A DNA stretch of 64,000 bases from Amaranthus tricolor (lineage: Eukaryota; Streptophyta; Magnoliopsida; Caryophyllales; Amaranthaceae), in contig NC_080047.1 of NCBI RefSeq assembly GCF_026212465.1, positions 39,492,422-39,556,421 of the forward strand, given 5' to 3'. The position numbers were made by a program, and so were the translations under genes. Shown here one piece after another: positions 47,741 to 59,807 of this stretch (positions are counted from its first letter, which is position 1; every line of letters begins with the position of its first letter). The notes below the pieces were generated by a model. The model was given only the letters and a program-made list of their open reading frames with translations. It did no database searches and was not told the DNA's origin.

Positions 47741-49495
47741 TTAAAGTCCTGAAGTTTCCGAATTCCATGACTTAAAATTATCAATTCCAAAGTCTTGAAA
47801 TTGATTTTTATGTCTTTAAATTGGTCTTTTATGTCTTAAAATTGGTATTTTAAATCTTAAAATTAGTCTTTTAAATGTTAAAAGTGATAGAAAAAATACA
47901 ATAATTATTAATTAGTTCAGCAAAAAAAAACTTTTTCAGATTTCCTAATTAAAAACTTCAATTACCAAACATAAAAGTCGGATGTATAAAATAAAAAGTG
48001 TTTTTATGCTGAAGTTTTGTGTAAAAAAGGTGTATGCAAATAATCTAGAATAGACTTTGCATAGCCATTGTTCAATAACTCTATTTTCCCATTAAACCAA
48101 TGCAATTAATAAGATGATTAATTATGATGATCATCAAGACATTCTTCACCAAAGATCTCCATGTAACCATCATCATAAATGAGTATAAAAGAATGTTTTA
48201 TGAGCATATCTACCTAATTATAAATTTAATTAATTAGGATTATTAAGGCCATATCAACGAATAAGGAAATATAAAACATTAATTACGCACTCAACATATA
48301 ATTCTATAGAACTATGTATAAGAAACTATTCCTAATACGGAAAATATTACACATTAATTACTTATATATAAATATGATTTCTTAATAATTGCATATGAAA
48401 CTTTTAAACATATTAATTACATATATATACATATGATTTCTTAATAAATGACATATGAAAGTATTTATTAGTTACATATATATACATATGATTTCTTAAC
48501 AAATGACATATGAAATTAAGTATTAAACATATTAATAATACATGTAAATAATTTTGTAATAAAATTTCCGAGATAAATCTATTTAAAATGATATAATTAA
48601 TTTTTGTTTATACTATATAGTATGGAATATACTTATCATAACCCACAATAAAATGCTAGTAGTAGAGCAAAAAATGTTTGTCATTAGTTTATGCAAAGCC
48701 ACAAAATAGTCATTGTTCAAAGTTAACAATTAGTGTAGAGGATTTATGGATATGATATATTGATATATCAACTTAGATTTTTTGTGTGTATGTAAATATT
48801 TTGAAAATCTAATTAAATTTTTATTGGCAGATTATTTTAAATCAAATCAAATTATTCGATTTTAATTAATCAATTAAAAATCGAAAATTCTAGTAGATAG
48901 TTACATTTATAAGACACGGTTGTTAAAAATGTTATTAACAATAAGACTTTAGTATTGTAGTTTTACTATGAAAATTACATGCAAAGTTTCACAACATTTA
49001 TCATATGTGCACTACCTTACCAGAATAAAATATATTACCTTTTGATAAAAGCTAAACAATACTCACACATTAAAAAAACTAATCACATATATGAAAGTAT
49101 AAATTAGTGAATATAATCAAAGATATTAATAACATAATATATTATAACGCATAATTTGATGATAAATTTTAAATTTTATATTATATCAGGTAATATTATT
49201 AGTGTTTTTACATTAATCAAAGTTTAATATATATATTCTAATTTACTATTTATATTAGATTTATATCCTCATTAACAAATGACCCAAAACATTCTTTAGC
49301 AAGATTCTTAGTTATTATAAAAATTTACACGAAAATTTTGGAATTCACAAAATGGGTCATAAATAAAAATACATAACATTCTATATTTATATTACTTTTA
49401 TTTTGAAATACTTGTAATTATTTATATATATTGTGTGGAAAAATATCAATATGGTTGCAAGTACTACAATAAACGGATCGGAGTAAATATTACAT
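47741..49495. other. intergenic, minisatellite, no gene seen
   Basis: AT-rich DNA. A three-unit minisatellite lies at about 48350-48535. No supported gene. Confidence 0.5.
48350..48535. repeat. minisatellite, about 65 bp unit, three copies
   Basis: Each unit contains the words ATATGATTTCTTAA, then GCATATGAAA or GACATATGAAA, then a TTA(A/G)TTAC block followed by TATATA. Confidence 0.75.
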
Positions 49496-49939
49496 TTACA
49501 TCCATGAGAAATCCTTTTGAAAGAGCAAACCATCATTACTAAAATAGAAACCATCTTCCTTAACCAACCAAACACACATCTTAAAAGGACTACAACGATG
49601 AATATCTCTTTCAAAATGAAAAGCGTCAAAAACTTTCCTGACACTTTCCCATTTGATCGTACAAAATACTCGACTAATTCCGACGCCCAAAAATCCGGTG
49701 CTTTGACTCCAACTATAATCGTCGCCTTCTTGTAAAGCTCGACCACCCATGTCATTTTCTTCGGACTCACACCATATTACAAGCGGTAAAGATGAGTTAT
49801 TTGAAAACCCATTTATGACACTTATACTATATTTTGTGACAGAAAGATATTCTGGCTCTTTTATTGTTATGATAAAAACCGTCACAAATGTTATAAGCGT
49901 CAAAAAACAGGGAAAGAGAGCACAAGTTTTTATCTTCAT
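49496..49939 (-). CDS. S-protein homologue (plant self-incompatibility S1 family), copy 1
   Basis: A complete intronless 147-residue frame. The family is named after the Papaver S-locus stigma protein; most members in other plants are small secreted proteins of unknown role, often expressed in reproductive tissue. A hydrophobic N-terminal segment (about 7-26) is a signal peptide. The mature part shows the family pattern: VINGFSNNSSLPLVIWCESE, NDMGGRALQEGDDYSW, RVFCTIKW and HRCSPFKMCVWLVKEDG. The four expected cysteines are at 57, 93, 116 and 122. Start ATG is at 49937-49939. A TATA-like element lies about 150 bp upstream. A nearly identical paralogue is at 55725-56168, differing at residues 4 and 34 only. 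Secretion is inferred; no function is shown. Confidence 0.88.
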   Translation of the reverse strand: MKIKTCALFPCFLTLITFVTVFIITIKEPEYLSVTKYSISVINGFSNNSSLPLVIWCESEENDMGGRALQEGDDYSWSQSTGFLGVGISRVFCTIKWESVRKVFDAFHFERDIHRCSPFKMCVWLVKEDGFYFSNDGLLFQKDFSWM

Positions 49940-50089
49940 GAATAATTCAAGATATTAAAGAAGAAGAAGAAAAAGAGATCAATACAATGTTTGGAATTTG
50001 TTTAATTATGTTGTTTTGGAAGAAATTTAGGAGATGGAATATGAAAGAGAGACAAGTCAAAAGTCTTAACTGACATGTGACAATAGTGG

Positions 50090-50098
50090 CTATTTATA
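50090..50098 (-). promoter_or_regulatory. putative TATA box of S-protein homologue copy 1
   Basis: TATAAATAG on the minus strand, about 150 bp before the start codon. The same element is present before copy 2, which supports it. Confidence 0.5.
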
Positions 50099-52726
50099 AT
50101 AAATTTTGATGCCCTAAATTAAAAGAAATAAATTCACATTAATAATCCAACTTTTTGACCATTTGAATTATTTTCTAATAATAAAATTTTTATCATATAT
50201 TTACCCATAATATATCAAATTATTAATATATTAATAATTAATAATATATAATAATAGGGTATGTTGCCAATATACTAAAATAAATATTGAATTATTAATT
50301 CATAGCGAGCTATAAAGGCAATTATCAAATTGTTAGAAAATATTCTAAAGGTGGAATTATTCACAACAAATAAGTAAAATGTTAGATTATTAATATTAAT
50401 TTTTTCAAATTAAAATAAATAAAATAAAATTGAGATTTTTTTGTTACTTTAGAAGGAGGATTGGCTATAATAAAGTACTTCTATAAATTTGACAATCTTT
50501 TACTTTAAAAGGTAATTTTTATTTAAAATATTTTCTAAAATTTAATTGTATTTACCTATTTAAGAAGATATTTTTTATTGAATTTGAAATAGTTACTAAA
50601 TTTATTGACTAAACTTATGCATTAAATGTATAGTTTAGAAAAATAGTATTTATTATATGCCAGCGCACCATTATTTTAGTGATTGTGCTATATCTCTATT
50701 ATTCTAAATTTCTAATGTATATTTTATGATATTATCGTGTGATCTTTAAAGATAATCATATGTATAATGTAATAATTAAAAAAACTAAAAATTTTCAAAT
50801 GGCGATTTTATAGAGATTTGTCAAATGCAACAAAATATAGGTTAAAATGTGATTTCGTGACATCAAAAAGATTTTATTACATTAATTATGATTTAAAGAT
50901 TTAAAGGTAAGTTTTTTAAAAAAATTTATTACACCAAATATATATAATTAATTGAAATCTTTTTAAAAATTGTACATAGCTATACATGATTTGGTGGTAG
51001 CTATTTTACAAGCAACAATTTGGTTGTAATATAAATAATTTATATGGAAATGCATATATTTTAGGATATAAACTATTTTATATAATTTAAAGAATTTCAA
51101 TATTATATAAAGCAGACATTATGATTATCATTATGGGGTAACTCTTTTGATTATTACATTTAACTAGAAATATTATTACATTTAAAGTATGCTGTTATAA
51201 CAATATATATCAATTATTACATTTAACAAGAAATATTATAAGTTATTAACAATAATATGTAATTGTCTCTTTCTTTGAAAATTATATTTATATATACTTT
51301 CAAATACTAACAAACTATGTGAGCACGGGTTGCTATAATTATAGTTATTATTGTAAAATATATATCCTTTTAGAGTTGAATGTGAAGGATATATTATATT
51401 TGCTAAGTTCTAATTCAGAGACTACTTTATTAAATTTTGTATGCTCGTATATTATTAGCATAAATTCAATAGGAATAAAGCTTGATAATAATGCAGATAA
51501 AATTTCGAGAATCCGAGAATCTGAGTCGAGACAAAGATGGAGTATGAATAATCCGACTCAAAGTGAAAATAAATTGGAAAAAATAGTCCAACTTTTATCT
51601 TGAGTAAAGTTGGAAAGTGCATAATCAAAGCCATTGTGATTCCTAGTTTGAATTATACCTTCATTAAAATCGATCATTTTAAAAAATAAAAAGACATGTC
51701 AAAATGATCGGTCGGACTAGCCGGATGAGATATAACTCTCCAATCAACTATTATTATATTAGAGTTACCCTCCTTTCAACTCCTTCTGGATCATGAATAT
51801 AAGTATAATTCTAAATTTAAATATAATATATATCTTTACTTTCACTTATAAATATGTAAAGAGAATTGATTACAAACAAATTCGATGAGGTTTTATCATA
51901 AAACAATTAGTTATAGGAAGAATAGTCCGTCAAGCTTATATGTCGGTCAACCATTGTTTTCAATCGGAAGGGAACGTCGTGCTTTTTAAACCCGCACGTA
52001 GTTTTTTTAATGGAAAACTCGTGAAATTTAGGGTAAAAGGTTATTTGGGTTTGTATGTGAGTTATTCCTTTACCTCTCTATTTGAATTGCTTAGATCTAT
52101 TTTTTAAATTATATCATAGTGTAAAGGCGCTAATTTCCGATCAATAGGAAATAAAAAATCTCATTCTATTAAAAAAACAACGTGCGGCTATTTCCTTTGT
52201 ATTTATCAAATCGTAATCCTAAATTTGTGTCATCAATTTTTTTTGCCAAAATATTTTTGTAGAGGCGACTATTACTCAGATCTTAACTTTACTTTTTTAA
52301 AAATTTTTCTAAAACCAAATTATTTGTGAAATTTTAGTGCCTTATAGCCCCTTTAATTCAAATACTCAAATTATGAAATTTTATATTAGATGAACAAAAT
52401 CAATATAAAATCAAGTTGTTAGTAAAAAAGAAGTCTTATTTATGTCTTTGGTTTGAGGCTATTTGTATCTTGTATTAAGGATTACTAATAAGATGGTTAT
52501 TAATAACACATTATTTGTATATTTTGAAAACCAAAGATACAAATAAAAGTTATTTGTATCGTTTGTTTGAAATCAATGATACAAATAACAGGTTATTTAT
52601 ATCTTTTATTTCAATAAAATATATTAAGAGGGGTTATTAATGAGACTTCTTTACTAGTTAGTAGTACTAAAATATTAATCTTCAAATAAAGTAGGAAATG
52701 AAGATTTGAATAACATTTCCTATTAT

Positions 52727-52960
52727 ATAGTCTCTCCATCGCACTCATTTTGCATTTATTGTAATTTTGGTTTATTTCATTCATTTTGCACTATTTTTAT
52801 TTTTGAATAATAGCTCATCACTTTTTTTTAATCTCATCAATATATTTTAACCTTTTTTAATTTTATACATACAAGTTATTATTTCTAATACCAATATCTA
52901 TTTTTTTCTTAAAAATTATAATTTTTCTCATTATTTTTAATTGAGTAGAACAGAGAGAGT
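52727..52960. mobile_element. degenerate Stowaway-like MITE
   Basis: Left end GTCTCTCCATCGCACTCATT and right end AGTAGAACAGAGAGAGTATA pair imperfectly. TA lies on each side. Boundaries approximate. Confidence 0.45.
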
Positions 52961-54062
52961 ATATATTTTTCCTTAATGAAAATATCAAATCAAGCCAAGT
53001 GATAGCAATATCATTTTATGTAATATGCTAAATTACATTTGCTATTTTAAAATTTTAAGTATATTGGAGGAAAATCCTTGTTCCAATCACTAGCTTACAC
53101 ATTCTAATTTCAAGTATATAATTGAGATTGAAACAAAGGTATTTCCTTTTGATAAGAGTATGCCGCCATAAAAATTATAAATAATGAGCTTTTCACCATT
53201 TCCACCCTTGGCCACAAACACTCAAGTTATATTGGATACTCTAACTCTTCGCTTTAATTGAGTATCCTATAACACCTAATATAAATAGAAAAGACAAATA
53301 CTAAACACGTAGTAATAAATCAGTTCAATCAGAAGTTGAAGTTGATGATTAAGATTCCAAAATATATTATATACTTTACCCTCATACGATATTTGGGTTA
53401 GAAATTAATGTTGATGCAATATAGATCCTCTTTATATCTAGCAATGAATATTGATCATTTTTAAATGAGAGTTGGTTGAGATTTGAACTCGTAACTTCTT
53501 GACATATAGATATCTATACCATGTCAAAAAATTAAATAACTCGTTCAAAAGTTTAAACTAATTGTTAAAATCTCAAAATATATTATATACTCTTATAACA
53601 ATAAATCTAAAAACATTGGATGGGTTTGACGGCTTGGAAGTTAATGTACGTCAAGTGGCATAATTTGTTGAACGAGTTGAAGTATGAAAATGACATGAAA
53701 AGAGTAGCTTGGTTATGTAAAACCATTAAAAAGGCACACAAATTAGTTATCTTAATTTGGATTGTATAATCACAAACAAACACTAAAAATTCCTAATAAT
53801 ATGAAGTGGATAATTAGTGGATGGCAATTGGCATGATGATACGCCTTTGTGTGTTATAGCTTTTTTGTTTCTCCAAATCTTGTGTGTTTAATCATTATGT
53901 TGCTTTAAGCCTTTAACATTGATTTATTTATGCGAATAGTTACTTATCTCAATTAGAATAAGTATCGCATTTTTAAATAAGCTTCTGCGTTTAATCTCAC
54001 ACATTTTTTCATTTTTTTAGTCTACTTTATAATAAAAAAAACAGTTAATTTATTTACAAATT

Positions 54063-54269
54063 ACTCTGTCACATATCGTTGATTTTGTTTAAAATATTTC
54101 ATATATAAAGGAGAGAAATTTTATACATGATTTTTCGTAGATAAAGAAGTTAAAATATATATGTCGATGTATATAACTTTAATATACACCATTCATAAAT
54201 ATAAAAACTCAAATTATACTTGAAAATAAACAAAAGAGTAAAATGAAACCAAGATTAATGGAGGGAGTA
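54063..54269. mobile_element. Stowaway-like MITE within the duplicated unit
   Basis: Left end CTCTGTCACATATCGTTGAT and right end CCAAGATTAATGGAGGGAG. A counterpart with the same end words (GTCACATATTGTTCATT and AAAACCAAGATTGTAAAAAGG) is at about 58687-58910. The insertion therefore predates the duplication. Confidence 0.55.
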
Positions 54270-54282
54270 GTCAATAGACAAT

Positions 54283-54500
54283 ACACAAATTCTTGTAAGA
54301 GATCATTTCTAATTGAGTCGGTCCATTATAGATTTTTTTAAAATATTGTACGTAAGCTTTTATGAATAATGTAAGTAGACATTTAAGATATTGAAAGTAG
54401 GCATTAAAGATACAGTTAGTAAGCATAAAGGATATAATGTAAGTAAGCATTAAGAATACGGTAAGTAGGCATTAATCTTTAATGGGTTGGGCTTGTCATA
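54283..54500. repeat. inverted copy of the CTTAATGCC minisatellite repeat
   Basis: On the minus strand this matches 42285-42535: TCTTGTAAGAGATCATTTCT at one end, then five or six units with the core GTAAGTAGGCATTAAG (about 54350-54475), then the AATGGGTTGGGCTTG block. Confidence 0.65.
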
Positions 54501-55098
54501 TATATATATATATATATATAAAAGCAAGTAGGATTAAAGGCATATTATAAGAAGGATATACATTACGCCGCAACCATGTTGCAAGACAACTACGTTTAGG
54601 TTGCTCATGAGTCATGATATTATAAAAAAAAGATGTACTTTCTATCCCACTTGCTTTATCTTAACATACCCAAAAGTTGTATTTATCAATCTCTAATAAA
54701 ATTGTAGCAATGGTTATTGAAATTGTTGGATATTTAGTGCATCCAAGTGTTAATAGAAAATGTGTTTAAAATATGTTAAATGTTACATTCATCGTGAAAA
54801 CGGAAAAATCGAAAATGGAGTTAGAATAGATTGCATATGGCGCGGAGTTTTGCGCGTGGTGTGCATGAGCATGCTTTGCAGTTTTACACATGTCGCACAT
54901 ATAATATTCTAGTCGCGTCTTTGTTTCTTACCCTGTTGTTGTTAATTATTTATTGTTTAGTTTTATGGGTAGAGAAAAGCTTGTAGTAGGAAACAATATC
55001 TTACAATTAGAAGTGTAATATGTGATCCTCTATTTTATTGTTCATCAAAGAAAAACTAAATACAAACACAATTCCCACTTGTCTTAGCATATCTACTA

Positions 55099-55356
55099 CT
55101 CCCTCGTATTCTTTGCAAGTATGACATTTTTTTTTTCATTTTATCCAATGCATTTATTTAATGTTTAACATATTTTTTTATATATAACAAAACATTATAA
55201 AAAAGTGGGTATTAATAATCTTTGCATTGAGATGAATCAATTAAGTTCTCACTTAACTATGTTTTAATTTATAGATTAAGAATAAAATACAAATCAAGAG
55301 TAATAAGTGAATAGGTCTAAAAAGTAAATGTCTTATTTTCGGTGAATAGAAGTGAG
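55099..55356. mobile_element. Stowaway-like MITE
   Basis: Left end CTCCCTCGTATTCTTTGCAA and right end GGTGAATAGAAGTGAG, with TA at 55097-55098 and 55357-55358. It interrupts a block that is uninterrupted at 60975-61165. Confidence 0.65.
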
Positions 55357-55724
55357 TATTAGATAAAATGATGTCTTAGAATATCTACAAGTAGAAAAAT
55401 CTATTAACAAGTTAAATAGTCATACTTATTCTCATCCAATCTTAATATATTCTTTACAAAATTCATTCTGATACATTATCATATGAAAATATAGTATTAG
55501 TTAGTAATGAAAATTTATGAAAAAATTAACTTTTTTATAATCAATTTAATACATTTCATGAAAATTTACACTATAAAGTATTTTACCATTATTTAGTACC
55601 AACAATTAAATAAATCGTTAGTGTTTAATAGCAGAAAGATTGGGTGGTTTTAAAAGAGATATTCTTCAGAAAAATATCACTATTAATTGAAGTATAATAA
55701 ACAAACCAATATTATACTTTGCAT

Positions 55725-56168
55725 TTACATCCATGAGAAATCCTTTTGAAAGAGCAAACCATCATTACTAAAATAGAAACCATCTTCCTTAACCAACCAA
55801 ACACACATCTTAAAAGGACTACAACGATGAATATCTCTTTCAAAATGAAAAGCGTCAAAAACTTTCCTGACACTTTCCCATTTGATCGTACAAAATACTC
55901 GACTAATTCCGACGCCCAAAAATCCGGTGCTTTGACTCCAACTATAATCGTCGCCTTCTTGTAAAGCTCGACCACCCATGTCATTTTCTTCGGACTCACA
56001 CCATATTACAAGCGGTAAAGATGAGTTATTTGAAAACCCATTTATGACACTTATACTATATTTTGTGCCAGAAAGATATTCTGGCTCTTTTATTGTTATG
56101 ATAAAAACCGTCACAAATGTTATAAGCGTCAAAAAACAGGGAAAGAGAGCACAAGTGTTTATCTTCAT
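55725..56168 (-). CDS. S-protein homologue (plant self-incompatibility S1 family), copy 2
   Basis: 147 residues, identical to copy 1 except Asn4 for Lys4 and Gly34 for Val34. Both changes come from single-base differences, and I see no other difference in the 444 bp. It has the same signal peptide and the same four cysteines (57, 93, 116, 122). Both copies are intact, so both could be expressed. The near-identity ends within about 10 bp of the start and stop codons on both sides, whereas the flanks carry many indels and substitutions. Confidence 0.88.
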   Translation of the reverse strand: MKINTCALFPCFLTLITFVTVFIITIKEPEYLSGTKYSISVINGFSNNSSLPLVIWCESEENDMGGRALQEGDDYSWSQSTGFLGVGISRVFCTIKWESVRKVFDAFHFERDIHRCSPFKMCVWLVKEDGFYFSNDGLLFQKDFSWM

Positions 56169-56275
56169 GAATATTAATGATTCAAGATAATAATATTATG
56201 TTTGGAATTTGTTTATGTTGTTTTGGGAGAAATTTAGGAGATGGGAATATGAAAGAAGACAAGTCACAATTGAGG

Positions 56276-56284
56276 CTATTTATA
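56276..56284 (-). promoter_or_regulatory. putative TATA box of S-protein homologue copy 2
   Basis: TATAAATAG on the minus strand, about 110 bp before the start codon, matching the element before copy 1. Confidence 0.5.
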
Positions 56285-57445
56285 ATAAATATTGTTCATG
56301 TTCTAAATTAAAATAAAAAAATACAATTGACAATATTTTTGTTACTTTAGAAGGAGGACGAGCTATATTAAAGTATGAAGTTGACAATCTTTTACTTATA
56401 TGGAAACAAATTGGTGGATATGTTTAGTATTGTAATACTTTATATAGATTTATGTCAGTACGGGTATTAGTTCGGCTAATACGGTTAATAGTATCAAATT
56501 TATATATATTTCAAAATCACACCAAATATCAAAACAGTGATGTGATAGATGGAAGACTTTAGTATTAGATTTCCTTTATAATGATCATGACTTTTTCTAT
56601 GTAGAATTTTGTTTGATTAAAATTGTAATGTATTTGATCGATTGTTATTCTGTTGTAGATGTGTTATGACATTTTTATCAATGAATTATCAGGTACCTTT
56701 CAAAAAAATTATGTTGATCTTTGTATCTCTAATAATAATTAACATTATTAAATTTGAGATAATTATTTCTGTTATAGGCTTTTTGGTTATAAGAATATCC
56801 ATTTTGACAATAATTTGTTAGGCTCAAGTTTGTCCAATTAAATATATTAATTAAACAACATAATGTCAATAAAAATAATTTTAATTTATCAAAAAACCCT
56901 AAATCTTGCTTAAATACATATAAGTGCTAATGATATCATGTTTGGAGTTTAGAGTTTAAGCAGTGTTTAGTGGAGTATGTAGATACTTTCATAACATTAT
57001 AATTTGTAGTACTCCAAAACAAAAAGTATTAAATTAAGAATTTCCTTACTGTTTTTCAACAAACTATAATTCCATAGCTACCTAAATAATATTATTTTAC
57101 ACAACTAAATGTACAATTAAATTTCTAATAACTATATTTATATCGCTATATTTATTCATAATTACGACTACTTAGACAAATACCTTTACCCGATTAGGCC
57201 CTTAGTATCAAGTAATATTATTTATTAATAATATCTATTATGATGGTACCATTATTTTAGTGATTGTGCTATATCTTCATTATTCTAATGTGTATTTTTT
57301 GATATTATCGTGTGATCTTTATTAAAGATAAAGAAGTTCACATTAATTGTGAATCTTAATAATTTAAAGAGTAGATCCTAGCAATTTAATTGTAGAAAAG
57401 AAATATTAAAAGGCAAATGCTAACAAATTAATGCCTCAGAGTGTT

Positions 57446-57449
<4 letters not shown>

Positions 57450-57534
<85 letters not shown>
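57450..57534. repeat. poly(A) tract of 54 bases followed by (TAA)n
   Basis: An uninterrupted A-run (57450-57503) passes into about 10 TAA units. It may mark the tail of an old retroposon, but I see no element body before it. Confidence 0.9.
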
Positions 57535-57535
<1 letters not shown>

Positions 57536-59807
57536 TATCTATAAGTGTAAATTTGGAAACAAAATCAAAACATAAAATAACATGATATATTTTGATGCTT
57601 AATTTAAAGACAAATTCTAAATTTTATGATATATTAGCTAATACAATTAATAATTATATAACTAAAATTTATGTATTAATCTATCTCCTCCAAATATTAT
57701 TGTAATATGAAGAGTCTTCTAATATTACTGTAATACACTCTAATACTTTTCTTTTTCACTCGAGAGTCTGTTGGACTAAAAGTATGGATGCAATACAGAT
57801 ACTCATCATACTTAAGACTGAATATTTCATTTAAATGAGAGGTGATTGAGATTTTGAACTAATGACCTTTTATCACGTGGACATCTGATATCAATACAAC
57901 CAAAAATTTAAATTGATAATTAAAATCCAAAATATGTTGTATAGTGTAAAGCGAATAACATAATCTTAAACCATTGGGTGGATTTGATGGCTTGGAAGTT
58001 GATGAACGTCAAGTGGCACAATTGTCGATTGAGTTGAAGTATGAAAATGACATAAAAAGAGTAGCTTAGTTATGTAAAACCATTAAAAAGGCACACAAAA
58101 TAGTTATCTTAATTTGGATTGTATAATCACAAACAAACACTAAAAAAATCCAAATAATATTGAAGTGGATAATTAGTGGATGGCAATTGGCATGCTGATA
58201 CGCCTTTATGTGTTAAAGCTTTTCCGTTTCTCCAAATCTTGTGTGTTTACTATAATCATTATGCTACTTTAAGCCATTAATATTAATTTATTTATTAAAA
58301 TTGAGTCTTATCTCAATTAAAGTAAGTATATTTTTCAAATAAAATTATGAGTTCAATTCTCACTTTTGACTTAACATTTTTTTTTTCTCGATCTATCCTA
58401 TAATAAAAAAACAAAAAAAACAATTGATCTATTTATGATAAAAATTATAATGCGGAAAATAAAGTAGATTAGGATTTGGGTTTGAATATTCGGTTTTTTT
58501 TTTTTATCATTAGAGGGAAAACACCCCTATTCATACAAAAGATCAATGGCTTAATCATAGAAATTAGAATAACAAAATATCTTAATTTTCTAAAATAAAA
58601 ATAAGAAAAAATATTCTAACATAATATTTCCTAAAATAAGAGGATAAAATAATATCATATCAAGGTTTATTTTGTTCTTAATTTTCTTACACAATTTACT
58701 CCTCTTGTCACATATTGTTCATTAAAATTTAATATATGATTTTTCGTGGATAAAGAAATTAAAATATATGATATCTTGTTAGATTTATTTTGATGTATTT
58801 AATTTTAATATTATTTTTTAAATAGAGTTTTTAAAGATATAAAAGTTCGAATTATATTTAAAAAATATGCAAAAGAGTAAAATAAAACCAAGATTGTAAA
58901 AAGGAAAAAGTATTCATTTAATTAATAGACAATAAGCAAGTAAGATTAAGGGCATATTATAAGTAGGATATACATTACGATTTACGCCGCAGCCATGTTG
59001 CAAGACAACTATGTTTAGGTTGCTAATGATATTATAAAAAATGTACTAATCATACTCATAATACTAACATGCATGTTAGAAGCATACAAGATTATCGACT
59101 TCGATTCTGATCAGATATGATTCCTTCGCTTTCTATCCCATTTGCTTTATCTTAACCTACCCAAAAGTTATTTTTCTCAATTTTCGTTTTCAAAAGTGTG
59201 AAATAATATTTTACCAATGGCTATTAAAACAAGATTTGTTGGGCTCTGACTAGATGGTAATCGTTGCCGATCAGTAGGGTCTGTTTCCGACTATAGACAA
59301 GGTAGGCATTCGTCTATGACTCAGAGTTAAAAAGGGTCCTAAAATTAGAAAATGCTAGTTAATGAAGTAGACACTGGAACCAACTCAACAAAAAGCTTAA
59401 GTTGATGATCTAAAAAAAAAAACTTAAGTTGATGGTTGAGGCCCAAAATATATGTTATATACTCTAAAGATCTTAAAACATAGATTAGAATTGAAATTTT
59501 AATAACTACATGATGCTATGTTTTTGCCTTCAATTCACAACTTGTTTCATGCCGAAGAAGTTGCGCAATGCTTATGCACACAAACAAACTGACAACATTC
59601 TCTTACAGATCAAGAAGATATTACTATGCTCCTTAATTGTCTATTCTGTAGTAATTGGAAACAATTTACAATGCAAGTAAATGCTCAAATAAACATGGAA
59701 CCTACCGCACTATCAACAGTGAACCACAAATATGTTGCATAATAAACTGAATAATAATATCAGTCACTTCACAATTCACGCATCATTGAGCCTTTAAGTC
59801 AGAGGAT

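Larger units (their letters stand above)
49940..55724. other. unit 1 of a tandem duplication, non-coding part
   Basis: AT-rich DNA between the two S-protein homologue genes. Blocks at about 50450-50515, 50670-50750, 53600-53870 and 54570-54680 have diverged counterparts after copy 2 (56345-56395, 57250-57325, 57960-58240 and 58985-59170). Also holds three Stowaway-like MITEs and a minisatellite repeat. No gene seen. Confidence 0.6.
56169..59807. other. unit 2 of the tandem duplication, non-coding part
   Basis: Shorter and rearranged relative to unit 1. Contains the matching blocks named for unit 1, a poly(A)/(TAA)n tract (57450-57534) and SINE-like pieces (57850-57950, 59385-59470). The right end borders the 3' UTR of the next gene. 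No gene seen. Confidence 0.55.

Noticed and set aside
49517..49958. Plus-strand frames over the S-protein homologue genes (also at 55746-56190)
   Set aside because: Antisense to the S-protein homologue genes, which have a signal peptide and the family cysteine pattern.
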